The notes under the pieces: generated by a model
Database searches by the model: none
What the model was told of the DNA's origin: nothing
What the model saw: the letters and a program-made list of their open reading frames with translations, nothing else
Program-made: the position numbers and the translations under genes
From: Actinomycetes bacterium
GTDB lineage: Bacteria > Actinomycetota > Thermoleophilia > Solirubrobacterales > Solirubrobacteraceae
DNA length: 58,404 bases
Assembly: GCA_021846845.1 (NCBI GenBank)
Contig: JAJZWB010000003.1
Span: 1 to 58,404, forward strand
Reading direction: 5' to 3'
In this document: positions 10,811 to 19,214 of the stretch, piece by piece
Position numbering within the stretch: position 1 is the stretch's first letter
Layout of the letters: each line of letters begins with the position of its first letter

Positions 10811-11954
10811 CGCAGGGCACCCCGTCCCGGTGGTAGCGGCGCGGCACCCGGGCGGAGATCCCGCACAGCACCTCGTGGTTGATCGTCCCGATCCGCCGCG
10901 CCATGTCCTCGACGGTGAGCCGGTGATCCCCGTCTCGCCCGATCAGCACCACCCGCGCGCCCGGCGCCACGAGCGGCTCCGGGCCGAGCTCCACGGCGAT
11001 GTTGTCCATGCTCACGGTGCCGACCACCGGCAGGGGCCGGCCCGCGACCAGGACCTCGCAGTTGTCGCTCAGCGCGCGGCGCACTCCGTCGGCGTAGCCG
11101 ATCGGGATCGTCGCGATCCAGGTCGCGCGCGTGGCGACGAAACGGCGGCCGTAGCCGACGCTCTCACCGGGCGAGGCGAGCTTGACGGCCGCCACGTAGG
11201 AGCTGAGCTCCAGCGCCGGCTCGACCCCGGCGGCATCCGGGTCCTCGTTCATCGGGTCGCAGCCGTACAGCGCGATCCCGCAGCGGACCATGTCGAAATG
11301 GCTGGCGGGCTCGCGCAGCGTCGCCGCGCTGTTGGCCGCGTGCATCGGCACGGGCCCGAGGGCGCCGCGCAGCCGCGCCCCGAACGACCCGAAGACAGCC
11401 AGCTGCGCGGCCATGAACTCGCGGTCGCCGTCGGCGGTCGCCATGTGCGTCATCACGCCGGCCAGCCTCAGCGCCGGGCGGGAGGCGATCCGCTCGGCGA
11501 TCGCGAGCGCATGTGCGGCATCGCGCGTGCCCAGGCGGCCCATGCCGCTGTCCAGCTTGACGTGTACGGGGACCGGACGGGGCGCAGCGGCGAGCCTCGA
11601 TCCCTTGTTCAGCGCGGCCTCGACGGCATCCACGAACCGGTCGGTCCACGCCACCACCCCCGCGCCCGCCGCCAGCGCGTGGGGCAGCTCGTCGTCGCTC
11701 AGCGCGCCGAGCACGAGGATCGGCGCCGACAGGCCCGCGTCCCGCAGCGCGACGGCCTCGCCGGCCGAAGCGACCGCCAGGCAGCTCGCGCCGCCGGCGA
11801 GCGCCGCCCCGGCGACCGGCGCGGCACCGTGCCCGGACGCGTCGGCCTTGACGACCGCACAGAGCTTGACCCCGGGCGCGAGCCGTGATCTCAGAGCCGC
11901 GGCATTGCGCTCGATCGCGGCCAGGTTCACGCTCGCGAGGGCGCGCAGCGCCAT
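10803..11954 (-). CDS. alr: Alanine racemase
   Basis: The 383-aa PLP enzyme supplies D-alanine for peptidoglycan. The PLP lysine is Lys36 in AVVKADASGHG and the catalytic tyrosine Tyr268 in SVGYGRRF; IPIGYADGVRR and the C-terminal beta domain are intact. Most alanine racemases have Tyr, not Ser40, in the AYGHG block, where it contacts the PLP phosphate. TCC here is one base from TAC, so this is a real sequence difference. The start codon overlaps the nnr stop by 1 nt (TGATG). It lies in the cell-wall block with glmS and glmM. Confidence 0.95.
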   Translation of the reverse strand: MALRALASVNLAAIERNAAALRSRLAPGVKLCAVVKADASGHGAAPVAGAALAGGASCLAVASAGEAVALRDAGLSAPILVLGALSDDELPHALAAGAGVVAWTDRFVDAVEAALNKGSRLAAAPRPVPVHVKLDSGMGRLGTRDAAHALAIAERIASRPALRLAGVMTHMATADGDREFMAAQLAVFGSFGARLRGALGPVPMHAANSAATLREPASHFDMVRCGIALYGCDPMNEDPDAAGVEPALELSSYVAAVKLASPGESVGYGRRFVATRATWIATIPIGYADGVRRALSDNCEVLVAGRPLPVVGTVSMDNIAVELGPEPLVAPGARVVLIGRDGDHRLTVEDMARRIGTINHEVLCGISARVPRRYHRDGVPCDA

Positions 11955-13507
11955 CAGGCGTCCTCCCCCGCTCGGGCGCGCGGCAGCTGCGAGATCACGT
12001 CGCTCGCGATCACGCCCTCGGCTCCGATCCGAGCCGCCGCCAGCCGCCCGGCGCGGGCATGGAGGAAGACGCCCGCGCAGGCGGCCGTGAACGCGTCGGC
12101 GCCCGCGGCCAGGAACGCGCCGATCGCGCCTGAGAGCACGTCTCCGGTCCCGGCGGTCGCCAGCGCGGGCGAGCCGCCGCGGCTGACCGCGACCGCGCCG
12201 TCGGGCCGCGCCACGAGCGTGTCGTCGCCCTTGAGCACCGCCACCGCGCCTGCCATGCGCGCCGCCCGCCGGACCGACGCGAGCCGGTGCGCCGCCACCT
12301 CCTCGGCCGAGCAGCCGAGCAGCCGGCCGAGCTCGCCCTCGTGCGGCGTCAGAACCGTCGCGTGCCGGCGCCCCGCAAGCGACGCAAGACGCTCCGCGTG
12401 CGCGTTGAGCCCGTCGGCGTCGAGCACCAGCGGCACCGGGGCGGCCGGCGCAACGGCTCGCATCAGCTCCGCCGTCGCGTCGTCCCGGCCGCCGCCCGGG
12501 CCCAGCACGAGCGCGCCGGCCCGACCGCAGCGCTCAAGCACCGCGGCGACCCCGTCGGGCGCCAGCGCGCCGTCCCGGTCGGGCAGCCCGACCGACATCA
12601 CCTCCAGCAAGCGCTGCTCGAACACGATCCCCAGCGAGGCGGGCACGAGCGCGGTGACGTAGCCCGCCCCGGCCCGCATCGCGCCCTCACACGCCAGGCA
12701 GGGCGCTCCGGTCAGCCCGGCGGAGCCCCCGCAGACCAGCACCGCCCCGGCCCGGAACTTGTTGGACTCGCGCTCACGGCGGGGCAGCTCGTCGAGCACG
12801 GCGGGCCCGATCAGCCCCACCTCCGGCACGACCGGGGCTCCGGCCGGGATTCCGATGTCGATCACGATCACATCGCCCGCGCGCGCCTTCCCGGGCGCGA
12901 TCCACAGCCCCGGCTTGGCGGCCGCGAAGGTCGCCGTGACGTCGGCTCGCACAGCCGGCCCGGCGACCTCGCCGGTGGATGCGTCGACCCCGCTCGGAAC
13001 GTCGCAGGCGACCACCACCGCGCCGTCGCGCTCCGCGTTGATCGCCTCGATCGCCCGGGCGGCCGGGTCGCGCGGCTCGCCCGCGAAGCCCGTGCCGAGG
13101 ATCGCGTCCACGATCGCGCTCGCACCCCTGAGCGTGGACGCCCCCAGCGGCCGCGGGGCCGGTCCGGGCAGGCGCTCCAGGTTGGCGCGCGCGTCGCCGC
13201 GCAGCTCGTCCGCGGAGCCGAGCAGCACCACGTCCACCTCACGCCCGGCCGTGCGCAGCAGCCGCGCCGCGACGAGGCCGTCGCCGCCGTTGTTCCCCCT
13301 CCCGGCGACGACCGCGACACGGCCGGCCGGGGCGCGCGCCGCGACGAGGTCGGCGAGCCCGGCCCCGGCTCGCTCCATCAGGTCAAGCGCCGGGATCCCG
13401 CGCTCCGAGATCGCCCAGGCGTCGGCCGCGCGCTGCTGTGCGGCGTCCGGCAGCGGCTGAAGCCAGGCCGGCAGCCTCTCCTCGCCGGCCGTGTCGAGGT
13501 CATCCAT
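11954..13507 (-). CDS. nnr: Bifunctional NAD(P)H-hydrate epimerase / ADP-dependent dehydratase
   Basis: The 517-aa repair enzyme restores damaged hydrated NADH and NADPH. The N-terminal YjeF epimerase domain (about residues 15-215) contains VVAGRGNNGGDGLVAARLL. The C-terminal ribokinase-like dehydratase domain (about 225-510) contains the LVLGPGGGRDD and GTGDVLSGAIGAFL motifs, the latter holding the catalytic Asp. The fused form is the common bacterial arrangement. The ATG overlaps the acpS stop by 8 bp. Confidence 0.95.
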   Translation of the reverse strand: MDDLDTAGEERLPAWLQPLPDAAQQRAADAWAISERGIPALDLMERAGAGLADLVAARAPAGRVAVVAGRGNNGGDGLVAARLLRTAGREVDVVLLGSADELRGDARANLERLPGPAPRPLGASTLRGASAIVDAILGTGFAGEPRDPAARAIEAINAERDGAVVVACDVPSGVDASTGEVAGPAVRADVTATFAAAKPGLWIAPGKARAGDVIVIDIGIPAGAPVVPEVGLIGPAVLDELPRRERESNKFRAGAVLVCGGSAGLTGAPCLACEGAMRAGAGYVTALVPASLGIVFEQRLLEVMSVGLPDRDGALAPDGVAAVLERCGRAGALVLGPGGGRDDATAELMRAVAPAAPVPLVLDADGLNAHAERLASLAGRRHATVLTPHEGELGRLLGCSAEEVAAHRLASVRRAARMAGAVAVLKGDDTLVARPDGAVAVSRGGSPALATAGTGDVLSGAIGAFLAAGADAFTAACAGVFLHARAGRLAAARIGAEGVIASDVISQLPRARAGEDA

Positions 13508-13874
13508 TGGGCGCGATTATCGCCGCCGCCGCGGCCGTGGTCTGAGTGTGGGTCAACGAGACGCTCACCCGCACCCCGAGCTCCTGCGCGCGCCGGGCCG
13601 CGGCACCGTGAAGCAGCACCTCGGTCGGACCGCCCCCGCCGACGACCTCCACGTCGCGAAAGCTCCAGGCCTCCAGCCCGAGCGCCTTGGCGACGGCCTC
13701 CTTGGCGCAGAAGCGCGCCGCAAGATGCTGTCCGGGACGCGCGCGCGAGGCCGCGTAGGCTCGCTCGCCCTCCGTGAACAGGCGCTGCGCAAGCCGCGGC
13801 GTTCGCCGCAGCGCCCGCTCCAGACGCTCTATCTCCAGCAGGTCGACGCCGACCGCCGGGCCAGATCGGCTCAC
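13500..13874 (-). CDS. acpS: Holo-[acyl-carrier-protein] synthase
   Basis: The 124-aa phosphopantetheinyl transferase activates acyl carrier protein by moving 4'-phosphopantetheine from CoA to a serine. The Mg-binding Asp is in GVDLLEIERL near residue 10. The second metal/base motif is ARFCAKEAVAKALG. The family's C-terminal SVSLTHT beta strand is present. The GTG start lies inside the glmS stop region (GTGA, 4-bp overlap), showing translational coupling. Length is typical of the trimeric AcpS class. Confidence 0.95.
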   Translation of the reverse strand: MSRSGPAVGVDLLEIERLERALRRTPRLAQRLFTEGERAYAASRARPGQHLAARFCAKEAVAKALGLEAWSFRDVEVVGGGGPTEVLLHGAAARRAQELGVRVSVSLTHTQTTAAAAAIIAPNG

Positions 13875-15820
13875 TCGACCGTGACCGTCTTGGCCAGGTT
13901 GCGCGGCTGGTCGACGTTGAGCCCGCGCAGCCGCGCGATGTGGTAGGCCAGCAGCTGGAGCGGGATCACCGCCAGCAGTGGCGCGAGCATCCAGTCGGTG
14001 CGCGGCACCCGGATCACCTCGTCGGCGTGCCCGTCGATGCGATCGTCGCCCTCGGTCGCGATCGCGATCACCCTCGCGCCGCGCGCGCGGACCTCCTGGA
14101 TGTTCGAGATCACCTTGTCCAGCACCGGCGACTCGGTCGCGACCACCACGACAGGCGTCGCCTCGTCCAGCAGCGCGATCGGGCCGTGCTTCATCTCCCC
14201 GGCCGCGTACGCGTCGGTGGCGATGTAGGAGATCTCCTTGAGCTTCAGCGCGCCCTCGAGAGCAATCGGAAGGCCGACGTGGCGGCCCAGGTAGAGGAAG
14301 AACCCGGATTGGGAGTGGGCGCGCGCGATCTCCTCGATCCCCGACACGTCCCGCTCCATCAGCTCGGCGATCAGGTGCGGCAGGCGCTTGAGGTCCGAGA
14401 TCGGGGGCTTGAGCTCGGCGCGGCCGAGCACCCCGCGGACCTCCGCCAGCCGCAGCGCCAGCAGGTACATCACGGTGAGCTGGGCCACGAAGGTCTTGGT
14501 CGCCGCGACCCCGATCTCGAGCCCTGCGCGGGTGTAGAGGACGCCATCGGCCTCACGCGTCGCCTGGGCGCCCATCACGTTGGTGACCGCCAGCACGGGC
14601 GCGCCGCGCTCGCGGGCGGCGCGCATCGCCGCCAGCGTGTCGGCCGTCTCCCCGGACTGCGAGATGCCGATCACGAGGTCGTCGGGCCCGACGACCGGGT
14701 CCCGGTAGCGGAACTCGGATGCGATGTCGACATCGACCGACATCCGCGCCCAGTGCTCGATCGCGTAGCGGCCGACCAGGCCGGCGTGGTATGCGGTCCC
14801 GCACGCGACGATCACGACCCGGCGCACGCGGCGCAGCAGATCGTCGTCGATCGCCACGGCGGGCGCGGACCCGGGAGGCGCCAGCTCCCCGAGGTCGATC
14901 CCCCACCCGCGCGCCGCGCGCTCGCCGATCGTCTCGGCGACCGCCGACGCCTGCTCGTTGATCTCCTTGAGCATGTAGGTCTCATAGCCCTGCTTCTCGG
15001 CCGTCTCCGCGTCCCAGTCGATCTCCACCACCTCGCGGGCCACCGGCTCCCCCGCCGGCGTGAAGAACGAGACGCCCTCGGGTCGCAGCACGACCAGCTC
15101 GTCGTCGCCGATGTACTGGACGCTGCGCGTCTCGCGCAGGAATGCCGGGATCGCCGAGCCGACGAACTGCTCGCCGTCGCCTCGGCCGACGATCAGCGGG
15201 CATTCGCGACGCGCACCGACCAGGACCCCGGGCTCGTGCGCGGTCATCGCGACGAACGCGTAGTGGCCGCGCAGCTGCGCGTAGGCGGCCCGGACCGCCT
15301 CCAGCAGATCTCCGTCGTAGTGGTGGGCGATCAGGTGCGCGATCACCTCGGCGTCGGTCTCGGAGGTGAACACCGCGCCGCCGTCCAGCAGCCGCGCCTT
15401 GAGCGCGATGTAGTTCTCGACGATCCCGTTGACGACCACGTGGACCGAGTCATCGGTGTCGAAGTGCGGGTGGGCGTTCTCCTCCGTCACGCGCCCGTGG
15501 GTCGCCCAGCGCGTGTGACCGATCCCGGTCTGGGCGCCATCCGCCGGCGTCTCGGCGACGGCGACCGCCCCGCCGTCCGGCTCCGCCTCGCGATCGACGG
15601 CCGGGACGGGGATCGGCGCGGCCCCGCGCTGCGCATCGCGCTGACCGATCGCCCCGCGCAGCGCGGACAGGTTCCCGACGGCGCGGATCGAGTCGATCCG
15701 ATCTCCCTCCAGCACAGAGATCCCGGCGCTGTCGTAGCCGCGGTACTCGAGCGCCGTGAGGCCGTCGAGGAGCAGGTCCTTGGGCTTCCGGTGCCCGACG
15801 TAACCGACGATTCCGCACAT
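13871..15820 (-). CDS. glmS: Glutamine-fructose-6-phosphate aminotransferase (isomerizing)
   Basis: The 649-aa enzyme makes glucosamine-6-phosphate, the first step toward UDP-GlcNAc. The N-terminal nucleophile Cys follows the initiator Met (MCGIVGYVG), and the glutaminase domain includes GIGHTRWATHG and NGIVENY. Two SIS domains follow (CGTAYHAG, SQSGETADT, VTVE end). An insertion of about 40 residues, rich in Pro, Ala and Glu (about 65-105), interrupts the glutaminase domain between beta strands, making it longer than the usual roughly 610 aa. GGAGG lies 10 nt before the ATG. It is 175 bp downstream of glmM, the next enzyme in the pathway. Confidence 0.97.
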   Translation of the reverse strand: MCGIVGYVGHRKPKDLLLDGLTALEYRGYDSAGISVLEGDRIDSIRAVGNLSALRGAIGQRDAQRGAAPIPVPAVDREAEPDGGAVAVAETPADGAQTGIGHTRWATHGRVTEENAHPHFDTDDSVHVVVNGIVENYIALKARLLDGGAVFTSETDAEVIAHLIAHHYDGDLLEAVRAAYAQLRGHYAFVAMTAHEPGVLVGARRECPLIVGRGDGEQFVGSAIPAFLRETRSVQYIGDDELVVLRPEGVSFFTPAGEPVAREVVEIDWDAETAEKQGYETYMLKEINEQASAVAETIGERAARGWGIDLGELAPPGSAPAVAIDDDLLRRVRRVVIVACGTAYHAGLVGRYAIEHWARMSVDVDIASEFRYRDPVVGPDDLVIGISQSGETADTLAAMRAARERGAPVLAVTNVMGAQATREADGVLYTRAGLEIGVAATKTFVAQLTVMYLLALRLAEVRGVLGRAELKPPISDLKRLPHLIAELMERDVSGIEEIARAHSQSGFFLYLGRHVGLPIALEGALKLKEISYIATDAYAAGEMKHGPIALLDEATPVVVVATESPVLDKVISNIQEVRARGARVIAIATEGDDRIDGHADEVIRVPRTDWMLAPLLAVIPLQLLAYHIARLRGLNVDQPRNLAKTVTVE

Positions 15821-15957
15821 TCTCAGATGCCTCCGTGTGCCTTGCGCGTTCGGACCGGTCCCGCCGGCTCCGATCCCGTCCGATCAACGATCGGCGGAGC
15901 GGGATCTCGATGGTATCGACCGCCCCTCAGCGGGCCGCAACCGGGCGCGGCGCGGCG

Positions 15958-16007
15958 CGGCTCGCTCAGGCTCCCGCGGGCTTGGCTCGGCTCGCTCAGG
16001 CTCCCGC
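15958..16007. repeat. 20-bp direct repeat across the glmM stop codon
   Basis: An identical 20-bp sequence occurs at 15958-15977 and 15988-16007, a 30-bp period. The second copy contains the glmM stop codon at 15996-15998, so the last codons and stop of glmM are duplicated just downstream. Confidence 0.8.
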
Positions 16008-17336
16008 CGGCGCGCCGAGGATCCCCGACACCAGCTCAGCGAGCCGCTCGCACACGGCGTCGGTCTCCCCCTCCCCGGGCGCCTCGACCATCACCCGGAT
16101 CAGCGGCTCTGTCCCGGAGGCGCGCACCAGCACGCGCCCGCGACCGGCCAGCTCCGCCTGCTCACGCTCGATCGCGGCACGCAGCTCGTCGGACCCCATC
16201 GCCTCCCGCAGCGATTCACGGTCCGCCGCGCGGACGTTGACCAGGCGCTGGGGGAGCTTGCGCATCGCGCCGCGCTCGCGAAGATCGCGGCCGGCGAGCG
16301 CCTCGAGCGTCAGCAGGGCGCTCGCGATCCCGTCCCCGGAAGGCGCGAACGAAAGCTCGATGATGTGCCCCGACTGCTCCCCGCCCAGCGTCCAGCCGCG
16401 GCGGCGCAGCTCATCCAGCACGTAGCGGTCGCCGACCGCGGTGGTCGCCACCTCGATCCCGGCCGCCTCCATCGCGGTCTGAAAGCCGTAGTTGGTCATC
16501 ACCGTGACCGCGACTCCGCCGCCCGCGAGCCGGCCCGTGGACTTGAGGTGGACGGCCGCCAGGGCCACGAGCTCGTCGCCGTCGACGACCTCGCCGGACG
16601 CGTCGACCGCCAGGACGCGGTCTCCGTCGCCGTCGAACGCGAACCCCAGGTCAAATCCCCCCGAGCGCACGGCCTCTGCGAGCGCCGCGATGTGGGTCGA
16701 GCCGCAGCCGTCGTTGATGTTGCGCCCGTCCGGGGCGACCGCGAGCGCCCGCACGTCCGCGCCCAGGCGCCGGAATGCCTCGGGCGCGGCGCGGAAGGTC
16801 GCACCGTTGGCGCAGTCCAGCAGCACGCTGCGGCCGCTCAGGTCGAGCCCCCCGAACCTGGCGTGCAGGGCCTCGACGTATGCCTCCAGGGCTCCCTCGA
16901 GCGGCCGCACCCGCCCGATCCGGGCCGGCGCCGTCAGCGGACGATCGAGCGCGGCCTCGATCTCGTGCTCGGCGTCGTCGTCCAGCTTGAAGCCGTCCGC
17001 CGCGAAGAGCTTGATCCCGTTGTCCTCATACGGGTTGTGCGACGCGGAGATCACGGCCGCGAGCTGCAGGCCCCGGGCGCGGACGAGCAGCGGCGCCGCG
17101 GGCGTCGGCAGCACGCCCGCGAGCAGTGCGTCGCCACCCGCGGCGGCGACCCCGGCCGCGATCGCGGACTCAAGCATCTCCCCCGACTCGCGCGTGTCGC
17201 GCACGATCAGAACCTGCGGGCGCTCGTGCTCGCAGCGGGCGACCGCTGCGCGAGCGAGCTTCAGCGCCAGCTCGGGCGTCAGGAACTCTCCGGCGCGGCC
17301 GCGAACGCCGTCGGTCCCGAACAGGTGGCGCGCCAT
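15996..17336 (-). CDS. glmM: Phosphoglucosamine mutase
   Basis: The 446-aa enzyme interconverts glucosamine-6-phosphate and glucosamine-1-phosphate. The phosphoserine is Ser99 in ISASHNPYEDNGIK, the Mg-binding loop is FDGDGDRVL, and the sugar-binding GGEQSGH and phosphate-binding RASGTEPLIRVMVE motifs are present. The family start FGTDGVRG is at residue 6, which fixes the ATG. It is 63 bp downstream of rpsI. The C-terminus after the last domain is a short low-complexity tail that lies within a direct repeat. Confidence 0.97.
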   Translation of the reverse strand: MARHLFGTDGVRGRAGEFLTPELALKLARAAVARCEHERPQVLIVRDTRESGEMLESAIAAGVAAAGGDALLAGVLPTPAAPLLVRARGLQLAAVISASHNPYEDNGIKLFAADGFKLDDDAEHEIEAALDRPLTAPARIGRVRPLEGALEAYVEALHARFGGLDLSGRSVLLDCANGATFRAAPEAFRRLGADVRALAVAPDGRNINDGCGSTHIAALAEAVRSGGFDLGFAFDGDGDRVLAVDASGEVVDGDELVALAAVHLKSTGRLAGGGVAVTVMTNYGFQTAMEAAGIEVATTAVGDRYVLDELRRRGWTLGGEQSGHIIELSFAPSGDGIASALLTLEALAGRDLRERGAMRKLPQRLVNVRAADRESLREAMGSDELRAAIEREQAELAGRGRVLVRASGTEPLIRVMVEAPGEGETDAVCERLAELVSGILGAPAGA

Positions 17337-17399
17337 GCGCCGTTCAGTGTCGGCGGCCGCGCGCGCGGCCGCGGCTTGCGCTCGTCAACGGGGCACCCG

Positions 17400-18182
17400 T
17401 CAGCGCTTGGAGAACTGCGGCCGCTTGCGGGCCTTCTTGAGCCCGGCCTTCTTGCGCTCCTTGACGCGCGAGTCGCGGGTCAGGAAGCCCCGGCGCTTGA
17501 GCTCGCCGCGCAGGTTGGGGTCCGCCTCCAGCAGCGCGCGGGAGATCCCGTGGCGTAGGGCCCCGGCCTGGGCCGCCATGCCGCCACCGTGCATGCGTGC
17601 CACCACGTCCATCCTGGACTCGTAGCCGACCGCCTCAAGCGGCTGGCGGATCATGCGCTGCAGGGTGTCACGCGGGAAGTAGGCCTCAAGGGCACGGCCG
17701 TTGATCTGGTAGGCCCCGGTCCCCGGCTTGAGGATCACACGGGCGACGGCGGTCTTGCGCTTGCCGGTCGCCGTGTAGCGAGCGCCGGCGGCGAGATCGA
17801 TCGCGGCATCGGCGATCGGCTGCGCCTCGTCGGCATCCTGCTCCTGCTCGCGGGCCCTCGCGGCGGCCGCCTCCGCCTCCGCCTCCGCGGCCGCGCGCGC
17901 CTCAGCGTCGAGGAACTCCTCGCTGTCGGTGACGATGTCGGGAATCAGGTCCGCGCCGGGGATCTCGGGTCGCTGACGCGGCGCCGGCTCGTACTCCTCC
18001 TCGTCGTCCTCCGCGGCCGCGACCTCCGGCTGTGCCTCGGCAGCCGCCTGGGAGGAGATCCCCGGGACGGAGGCGGCGACCGGCTCCGAGTACGGGGCGG
18101 GTTCAGCCGAGCCGGAGGCGGCCGTCTCCGGCTCGGCCTCGACGGCGGGCTGCTCTTGCTCTGGACGCGGGTCGTCGGTCAC
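17400..18182 (-). CDS. rpsI: 30S ribosomal protein S9 with long acidic N-terminal extension
   Basis: Residues from about 133 to 260 form a complete S9: [24 protein letters not shown], the conserved core, and the terminal PQFSKR that reaches the P-site tRNA. The first 130 or so residues are an extra Ala/Glu/Pro/Asp-rich, probably disordered, strongly acidic extension; S9 is usually 130-150 aa in total. The GTG start overlaps the rplM stop (GTGA), and no internal start with a good ribosome site directly precedes the S9 core. The extension therefore looks genuinely translated. It pairs with rplM as in nearly all bacteria. Confidence 0.95.
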   Translation of the reverse strand: MTDDPRPEQEQPAVEAEPETAASGSAEPAPYSEPVAASVPGISSQAAAEAQPEVAAAEDDEEEYEPAPRQRPEIPGADLIPDIVTDSEEFLDAEARAAAEAEAEAAAARAREQEQDADEAQPIADAAIDLAAGARYTATGKRKTAVARVILKPGTGAYQINGRALEAYFPRDTLQRMIRQPLEAVGYESRMDVVARMHGGGMAAQAGALRHGISRALLEADPNLRGELKRRGFLTRDSRVKERKKAGLKKARKRPQFSKR

Positions 18183-18613
18183 TGCGCGATCTCCATCGGT
18201 TTCGGCTGCTGGGCGGCGTGGGGATGCTCGGGTCCGGCGTAGACCTTGAGCTTGGTCAGCTGCTTGCGGGCGAGGCGGTTGCGCGGCAGCATCCCCTTGA
18301 CCGCCAGGCGGATGACCTCCTCGGGACGGCGCTCGAGCATCTCGGCCAGCGAGCGGGACTTCAGACCGCCCGGATAGCCCGAGTGGCGGTAATAGCGCTT
18401 GTCGGTGCGCTTCTTGCCGGTGACGGAGATCTTCTCCGCGTTGACGACGATGACGAAGTCGCCGGTGTCGATGTGCGGCGTGTACGTGGGCTTGCGCTTG
18501 CCGCGCAGCGCGTCGGCGATCTGCGTGGACAGCCGACCGAGCGTCTGGCCGGTGGCGTCGACGACGAGCCAGTTACGCTCGCGGTCTGTGGGCTTGGCGG
18601 TATAGGTCTTCAT
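18179..18613 (-). CDS. rplM: 50S ribosomal protein L13
   Basis: The 144-aa protein has all the L13 blocks: [49 protein letters not shown] and the [11 protein letters not shown] end. The ATG at 18613 fits the usual MKTY start and length. It heads the rplM-rpsI-glmM-glmS run; the divergent NUDIX gene begins 113 bp away. L13 usually represses its own operon, but nothing visible here proves that. Confidence 0.98.
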   Translation of the reverse strand: MKTYTAKPTDRERNWLVVDATGQTLGRLSTQIADALRGKRKPTYTPHIDTGDFVIVVNAEKISVTGKKRTDKRYYRHSGYPGGLKSRSLAEMLERRPEEVIRLAVKGMLPRNRLARKQLTKLKVYAGPEHPHAAQQPKPMEIAQ

Positions 18614-18714
18614 GACATGGACGTGCCCGCACGAGGGCGCTCGCGCGGCGCGGTGGACGATGATAGCCGTCCGGACCGGCCGGCGCGCAATGGTCTCCCG
18701 CGAGCGCCGCCGCC

Positions 18715-18720
18715 TACGCT
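18715..18720 (+). promoter_or_regulatory. Putative -10 element of the NUDIX gene (leaderless)
   Basis: TACGCT ends 6 nt before the ATG at 18727. No ribosome-binding site precedes the ATG, so the mRNA probably begins at or next to the start codon. Confidence 0.5.
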
Positions 18721-18726
18721 GTCGCA

Positions 18727-19191
18727 ATGCCCGCGCGACTGCTGCTGCGCCGACTCGGCTACCGGATCGCGTATCGGATCCTGCAGGCCGCCTGGCTCGT
18801 GAGCCGGTTCCCGCGGCGCGGCGTGAAATGCGTCGTCACCGACGGCGATCTGGTCCTGCTCGTGCGCCACACCTACGGACGGCGCTGCTGGGACCTGCCC
18901 GGCGGCACGCTGCACCGGGACGAGCCGCCGCTCTCGGCGGCCCGGCGCGAGATGCGCGAGGAGCTCGGGCTGGCGCAGGCCGAGTGGATCCCGCTCGGCG
19001 AGCTGCGCGGCCTCGGCGGCAACCGCCGGGACACCGTCCACTGCTTCCGCGCGGAGCTGTCGGAGCCGCACCTGAGCCTCGATCTCGGCGAGCTCGCGGA
19101 GGCGGCGTGGTTCAGGCGGGCGCGGCTCCCGGCCGATGTCGGCCCCTATGTCGGGCGGATCCTGGCGCTGGCCCCCGCGCGAGCCGCCTGA
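18727..19191 (+). CDS. NUDIX hydrolase
   Basis: The 154-aa protein has a complete Nudix box: [16 protein letters not shown] continuing into EMREELGL matches GX5EX7REUXEEXGU, so metal-dependent pyrophosphohydrolysis is expected. The N-terminus has a basic, partly hydrophobic segment (about residues 5-28) that could bind the membrane. The substrate cannot be deduced. It converges on guaA with only 23 bp between stop codons and is not obviously part of an operon. Confidence 0.9.
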   Translation: MPARLLLRRLGYRIAYRILQAAWLVSRFPRRGVKCVVTDGDLVLLVRHTYGRRCWDLPGGTLHRDEPPLSAARREMREELGLAQAEWIPLGELRGLGGNRRDTVHCFRAELSEPHLSLDLGELAEAAWFRRARLPADVGPYVGRILALAPARAA

Positions 19192-19214
19192 CCTGCCTCC
19201 CGGCCGCGACGTCG

